Source of the DNA: Callorhinus ursinus
Taxonomy: Eukaryota; Chordata; Mammalia; Carnivora; Otariidae
Assembly: GCF_003265705.1 (NCBI RefSeq)
Contig: NW_020312893.1
Coordinates: 19,003,007-19,067,006, forward strand
DNA length: 64,000 nucleotides
Direction: 5' to 3'
Shown: positions 61,666-64,000 of the stretch, piece after piece
Layout: every line of letters starts with the position of its first letter
Position numbering within the stretch: position 1 is the first letter of the stretch
The notes under the pieces: model-generated
Told to the model about the DNA's origin: nothing
Seen by the model: the letters and a program-made list of their open reading frames with translations, nothing else
The model's database searches: none
Translations under genes and position numbers: made by a program

Positions 61666-62426
61666 TCCTTTCTTCTTCCCCAGCTCTCTGGAACTGCTTC
61701 TTCTTCATGCCCTAAGCCTCATACCAAATGTTTGCTAGCCTAGAACTTACTGGATTCCAATGAATGAAGGGAAATTACTGAAAAAGGCATTTAAGCCCTC
61801 GCCACAGTCTCTCTGTCCCCATTATCTCTCTCTCTCTTCTGCTCCCTCCCAAATTCCACCAGCTGTTGCATAGGAATCTGCTGTCTCCTTGTCGTTGGAC
61901 CCATATGTTTCTGGATCTAATGCTTTCTTTTAATTAGACCTGTATTTCAGGCCTAATTCCTATCTGTAATACTCCCCATCCTTCCACCTCCAGCACACAC
62001 ACATATACACATACAGGAGTACGCAAACATCTGGGTTTCCATACCTGAAGGCTGCTGGGTCAAGCAGAGAAAGGGTAAGGAGTAGGAAGGAGAGGGAAGG
62101 AGCAGGGGTAGAGGAGGAGGAAGGAAGGGAAAGAAAGAGGAGAGAGGGGAGGGAAAGAGAAGAGCGTTCCTTTGGCTCCTCAAAAGAGAACACACAGTAC
62201 ACTGGAACAGCATTCACCAACAAAACAACCGACATTTGCTACATGTTTGCATTTACCATTTCCTGGTTGTCTGTGAACATAAGGAGATGTGAGTCTTCAG
62301 CTAGGCAGAATTCCAGACTAGAATTCCAGTCTTTTTTCTCCACTGAGAAGTAATAACAGTAGTTACCATACTTCATCCAGAGGTCTGGACAACTGTGACA
62401 ACTGGCACAAGAGGTACATTTGGAAC
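43836..62426 (-). CDS. KLRG1: KLRG1 lectin-domain exons 3-5 (partial gene)
   Basis: KLRG1 is a type II membrane receptor of NK cells and antigen-experienced T cells. It binds cadherins such as E-cadherin and signals inhibition through a cytoplasmic ITIM. This window holds the exons for the extracellular C-type-lectin-like domain; the cytoplasmic and membrane exons (1-2) lie to the right. The joined exons 62426-62257, 44380-44280 and 43947-43836 give one open frame. It includes [55 protein letters not shown] and [18 protein letters not shown], then VRL and TGA. This matches human KLRG1 closely, including WIGLRNN, WRWEDGS and WVCKK. Phases agree at both junctions and all splice sites are GT-AG. 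The C terminus is shorter than the human one as I recall it. Intron 4 is about 17.9 kb and full of repeats. The gene converges on A2M. Confidence 0.94.
44280..44380 (-). CDS. KLRG1: KLRG1 exon 4
   Basis: This 101-nt exon (acceptor CCCTTAG, donor AAG|GTAAGG) encodes [20 protein letters not shown] and [13 protein letters not shown], the core of the C-type-lectin fold. A longer open frame on the same strand (44223-44516) is a different reading frame and is not the real one. Confidence 0.95.
44485..44848 (+). repeat. MaLR/MLT1-like LTR
   Basis: It contains AAAATTCATATATTGAAGC, GATGGGATTAGTGTCCTTGT and CCTCCAGAACTATACGACAT followed by AAATGTCTGTGGTTTAAGCC, which fit a mammalian MLT1-type LTR. It lies just inside KLRG1 intron 4. 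Confidence 0.65.
44865..45080 (+). mobile_element. SINEC in KLRG1 intron 4
   Basis: AAACTACCACCTAGTCCA on both sides; it inserted at the end of the MLT1-like LTR. Confidence 0.93.
45441..45640 (-). mobile_element. SINEC
   Basis: AAAATAAAAACAG on both sides. Confidence 0.92.
45645..47470. other. KLRG1: KLRG1 intron 4, left part
   Basis: Unrecognised sequence apart from one SINE and a short (ACAG)n run at 47376-47398. Confidence 0.5.
46815..46925 (+). mobile_element. SINEC, old short subtype
   Basis: AGGGCACCTGGCTGGCTCAG head, GGGTGCACATATTACTTAAA end. Confidence 0.83.
48493..48521. repeat. (CA)n in the L1 5' region
   Basis: About 14 CA units just before L1 ORF1. Confidence 0.95.
48768..48953 (+). 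mobile_element. SINEC in L1 ORF1
   Basis: AAAATGCTATAACTGAG on both sides. Confidence 0.93.
49029..49475 (+). pseudogene. L1 ORF1 remnant
   Basis: This 148-codon open frame is typical of the central and C-terminal L1 ORF1 protein, an RNA-binding chaperone. Landmarks are [52 protein letters not shown] and [17 protein letters not shown]. The N-terminal part lies upstream and is interrupted by a SINE. Confidence 0.88.
50104..50335 (+). mobile_element. SINEC in L1 ORF2
   Basis: AAGAAACTCA(C/T)TGAT flanks; long CT run before the tail. Confidence 0.9.
50528..51025 (+). pseudogene. L1 ORF2 remnant, endonuclease/linker part
   Basis: This open piece of the L1 endonuclease-reverse transcriptase includes [19 protein letters not shown] and [17 protein letters not shown]. 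Endonuclease-region sequence also lies upstream in broken frames (49.7-50.5 kb). The frame ends at TAG near 51023. The following [14 protein letters not shown] region is in another frame. Confidence 0.85.
51153..51348 (+). mobile_element. SINEC in L1 ORF2
   Basis: AAAGAGTTAATACC on both sides. Confidence 0.93.
51450..51860 (+). pseudogene. L1 ORF2 remnant, reverse-transcriptase core
   Basis: The frame contains [15 protein letters not shown] and [20 protein letters not shown], reverse-transcriptase landmarks. The catalytic motif that is normally FADDM reads FTDHM here, so a catalytic Asp is replaced. The enzyme is dead even apart from the frameshifts. Confidence 0.87.
52243..53302 (+). pseudogene. 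L1 ORF2 C-terminal remnants
   Basis: Several overlapping frames match the end of L1 ORF2, for example [36 protein letters not shown] and NGVGKTGQ. They are separated by frameshifts. The 3' UTR follows from about 53.3 kb and continues after the SINE at 53434. Confidence 0.85.
53434..53618 (+). mobile_element. SINEC in the L1 3' end
   Basis: AAAATAGGTCAGTCAG on both sides. Confidence 0.93.
54120..54640 (+). repeat. LINE-2 fragment
   Basis: GGTCTCCGCTCAAATGTTAC and CCTCCTTAGAGAGGCCTTCC, with upstream CTAGACCCTGCCAACT, are typical of L2 3' ends. It follows directly on the L1 region in KLRG1 intron 4. Confidence 0.8.
54859..55055 (-). mobile_element. SINEC
   Basis: CTTTCATGCAGTTCTT on both sides. 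Confidence 0.92.
55060..56700. other. KLRG1: KLRG1 intron 4, AT-rich part
   Basis: Contains the GT microsatellite; otherwise no feature recognised. Confidence 0.5.
55471..55524. repeat. (GT)n microsatellite
   Basis: About 27 units with two GC interruptions (GTGCGT). Confidence 0.97.
56717..56918 (+). mobile_element. SINEC
   Basis: AAGACTTGCTGTGTA on both sides. Confidence 0.93.
57000..57415 (+). mobile_element. Old L1 3' UTR fragment
   Basis: ATTGAATATTACTCAGCCAT to TGGTAAATTTTATGTTATGC is a typical L1 3' end, inside KLRG1 intron 4. Confidence 0.75.
57766..57935 (+). repeat. MIR element
   Basis: TTCTCACTTAATATCATAAT ... CCTGAGGAAATTGAGAGTCA ... CATAGCTAGTAAGCAAGGGA is a MIR core. Confidence 0.7.
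57940..60340. other. KLRG1: KLRG1 intron 4, right part
   Basis: Mostly unique-looking. 58990-59090 (CCTGGCACATGGTAGGTGCT) is a MIR-like piece. A 113-codon frame at 59871-60212 has no recognised similarity. Confidence 0.45.
58353..58435 (+). mobile_element. Short retroposed sequence with A run, origin unknown
   Basis: 83 bp ending in A13 plus CCTAGAAG, flanked by identical CAAATGCTAACA (58341-58352 and 58436-58447). It is GC-richer than its surroundings. Source not recognised. Confidence 0.6.
60345..61072 (-). mobile_element. L1 3' UTR pieces, minus strand
   Basis: 60700-61072 is the reverse complement of the carnivore L1 3' end, with its tail as poly-T at 60693-60703. 60345-60490 is an older L1-like piece in the same orientation. 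The SINE at 60512-60690 lies between them. Confidence 0.72.
60512..60690 (-). mobile_element. SINEC between L1 pieces
   Basis: AAGATTTCATTTATTTATTC start; ends CACTCAGGTGCCCC. Confidence 0.88.
61184..61356 (+). mobile_element. SINEC
   Basis: AAAAACCTAACTAGG on both sides. Confidence 0.92.
61584..61662. repeat. Compound (CT)n(CA)n microsatellite
   Basis: About 18 CT units pass directly into about 21 CA units. Confidence 0.97.
61665..62256. other. KLRG1: KLRG1 intron 4 end
   Basis: A purine-rich GGAA/GGAG stretch at 62075-62165 lies close to exon 3; no other feature seen. Confidence 0.5.
62257..62426 (-). CDS. KLRG1: KLRG1 exon 3
   Basis: This 170-nt exon follows the acceptor TTTCCAG and ends ATG|GTAAAT. 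It encodes [20 protein letters not shown] through FTDNQEM: the cysteine-rich stalk end and the first lectin strands. NSS is a sequon. The exon begins with a split Gly codon and ends in phase 0. Confidence 0.95.
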
Positions 62427-62510
62427 CTGGAAAGGAAGAGGGCGTGGTTCGCATCTTTATGGACCACTTAGTCTTGGAAATGAAAGGGGAGATAAATAGA
62501 ACATGGCGAT

Positions 62511-62528
62511 CCCCCCCCCCCCCCCCCC
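62511..62528. repeat. C18 homopolymer
   Basis: 18 C in a row; the length may be unreliable. Confidence 0.95.
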
Positions 62529-62703
62529 GTCTTCCCTGCCCCACCGCCTTTCAGACTAAGATTTAGAGAAATGCACAATGCCTGCCCTCAAATTAAAAAC
62601 TTCATGATGTCCAACTCTATCACTACTACTGTGCATTCCACTACTTAAGCATGTGACTATGACTAAAGCAGGTAAGGATCCCCGTACAGGCCACATGCGT
62701 TTT

Positions 62704-62907
62704 GGGCGCCTGGGTTGCTCAGTTGGTTAAGCGACTGCCTTCGGCTCGGGTCATGATCCTGGAGTCCCGGGATCGAGTCCCACATCGGGCGTCTTGCTCA
62801 GCAGGGAGTCAGCTTCTCCCTCTGACCCTCTTCCCTCTCATGCTTTCTATCTCTCATTCTCTCTCTCTCTCAAATAAATAAATAAAATCTTTAAAAAAAA
62901 TAATAAT
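62704..62907 (+). mobile_element. SINEC with extra 5' sequence, KLRG1 intron 2
   Basis: AAAGCAGGTAAGGA at 62665-62678 and 62908-62921. 25 unexplained bases separate the left copy from the SINE head. Confidence 0.9.
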
Positions 62908-62921
62908 AAAGCAGGTAAGGA

Positions 62922-64000
62922 AATGGATACAACCTGGCAGAGCACCGTGGACAGAGTACACCACTTGTGCTGGAGATCTTTACGCACATATGCTGTATTC
63001 ATACCAGATAAAATAACCCAGCATCTGCATTATATGTATCAGCCCATTGTCTATGTGGGCTTAGTGCACGCACTGCGTAACTGCATAATATACATTGCTG
63101 AAATCAGGCCGAATTTTCCAGAATGCCCAACCTCAACCAATACCCCATGATAATGCAAAAGAAAAGGACAGAAACTAGAAAAAGCAAACTTAACTAGAGT
63201 GAAAGATAGGTGTTTTATCTTTTATCACAAATGTGATTGTCTGTCATCATTAGATATTAGATAAAAGACTTATACTTCAGCAAAAAGAATGTATCAAACA
63301 AGTTTCTGACAGAGAAGGATATCAGATGCTAAAGTAAGAAGTGATGTAATTTCTTCACAGGCTCTTTTAAATACAGAACATTCTCACTCCTCTAAAATGG
63401 CTGGATTATATCCTAAAAGGGGGGGGGGTGCCTCCGTGGCTCAGTCAGTTAAATGTCTGCCTTAAACATCTGCCTTCAGCTCAGTTCATGATCTTGGGGT
63501 CCTAGGAATAAACACCGCATTGAGCTCCCTACTCAGTGGTGAGTCTGCTTCTCCCTTGCCCTCCACCCCTTTCCCTACCTCATGCTCGATCTCTCTCTCT
63601 CTCTCAAATAAATAAAATCTTTTAAAAAAATGGCTGGATTATAGTTCTGTGAAAATGAAAGGGAACTGAATAAGCTTTCATGGTCATTTCAGCCAAGATT
63701 CGAAAATTTTATTGGTTTTCTACTTTCATAAAATACATTTGTATAAACTCCTCACTGGCACAATTCCACGACAAGCACGTACGAATCATTATAGCAAATG
63801 AGCACGTGTGAATATCTGACTGCACAATACGTTATATACCTAATCTAGGTTTGGGGGTTAAAAAGTAGCAAAGGCAGTCCTTTTTAAAAATGTCAAAATT
63901 AGACAACTTTTCTGTGGCTTGGCATGTGACCAATATAGGGTTCTGGAAATCAAGCTATACAGTTGGCACCTTATAAATTTGTGCTTTTTCCATACAACTG
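62922..64000. other. KLRG1: KLRG1 intron 2 sequence
   Basis: One SINE; no further KLRG1 exon recognised before the window ends. Confidence 0.5.
63421..63626 (+). mobile_element. SINEC with internal duplication
   Basis: AAAATGGCTGGATTATA at 63394-63410 and 63627-63643. The GTCTGCCTTAAACATCTGCC part repeats a head segment. Confidence 0.9.

Noticed and set aside
61416..61715. Open frames rich in Ser-Leu and Thr-His
   Set aside because: Direct translation of the CT/CA microsatellite.
146..63626. tRNA-like heads of the SINEs as tRNA genes
   Set aside because: They are SINE copies derived from tRNA-Lys, with SINE bodies and A tails; none has a complete tRNA fold.

Overview
This is nuclear DNA from a placental mammal, almost certainly a carnivoran. 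I count more than 50 copies of the tRNA-Lys-derived carnivore SINE (SINEC), on both strands, many with intact target-site duplications. Their form (a head close to GGGGCGCCTGGGTGGCTCAG, a CT-rich body and an AAATAAATAAAATC tail) suggests a caniform carnivore such as a bear, seal or mustelid. That narrower placement is an inference. LINE-1, L2, MIR, MER5A, MLT2/MLT1-like LTRs and a small deleted ERV make up much of the rest. No tRNA gene, CpG island, CRISPR array or bacterial-type gene was seen.

Two host genes converge tail to tail. At the left edge the last four exons of alpha-2-macroglobulin (A2M, + strand, 717-2731) encode the C-terminal part of its receptor-binding domain, followed by a short 3' UTR and an AATAAA signal. 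At the right, exons 3-5 of KLRG1 (- strand: 62257-62426, 44280-44380, 43836-43947) encode the C-type-lectin domain of this inhibitory NK/T-cell receptor. Exons 1-2 lie beyond the right edge. As I recall it, the human chromosome 12p13 arrangement is the same KLRG1/A2M tail-to-tail pair.

Between them, in the same orientation as A2M, lies a decayed second member of the alpha-2-macroglobulin family (about 14.05-23.50 kb). At least ten exon relics keep their order and most splice sites. The relics include the exon with the thioester motif GCGEQN, still open, while others carry stop codons, frameshifts, deletions and a lost splice donor. I see no exons for the start, much of the N-terminal half or the C-terminal third. 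This is the most informative biological signal in the window.

Regions: 0-2.9 kb A2M 3' end; 3-10 kb repeats (old L1, SINEs, MIR, MER5A); 10.38-12.87 kb a minus-strand ERV with two LTRs and a matching 5-bp duplication; 14-23.5 kb the A2M-family pseudogene with many SINEs; 23.8-43 kb L1 fragments, an MLT2-like LTR (28.7-29.1), an ERV1-like LTR (34.7-35.3) and a 3'-UTR-like retrocopy inserted in an L1 (40.7-41.7); 43.6-62.4 kb the 3' half of KLRG1, whose intron 4 (44.4-62.3) holds a near-full-length but broken L1 (about 47.5-53.9) carrying four SINEs; 62.4-64 kb KLRG1 intron 2 sequence. I found no previously undescribed defence or mobile system. The novelty lies in the relic A2M paralog and the insertion history.
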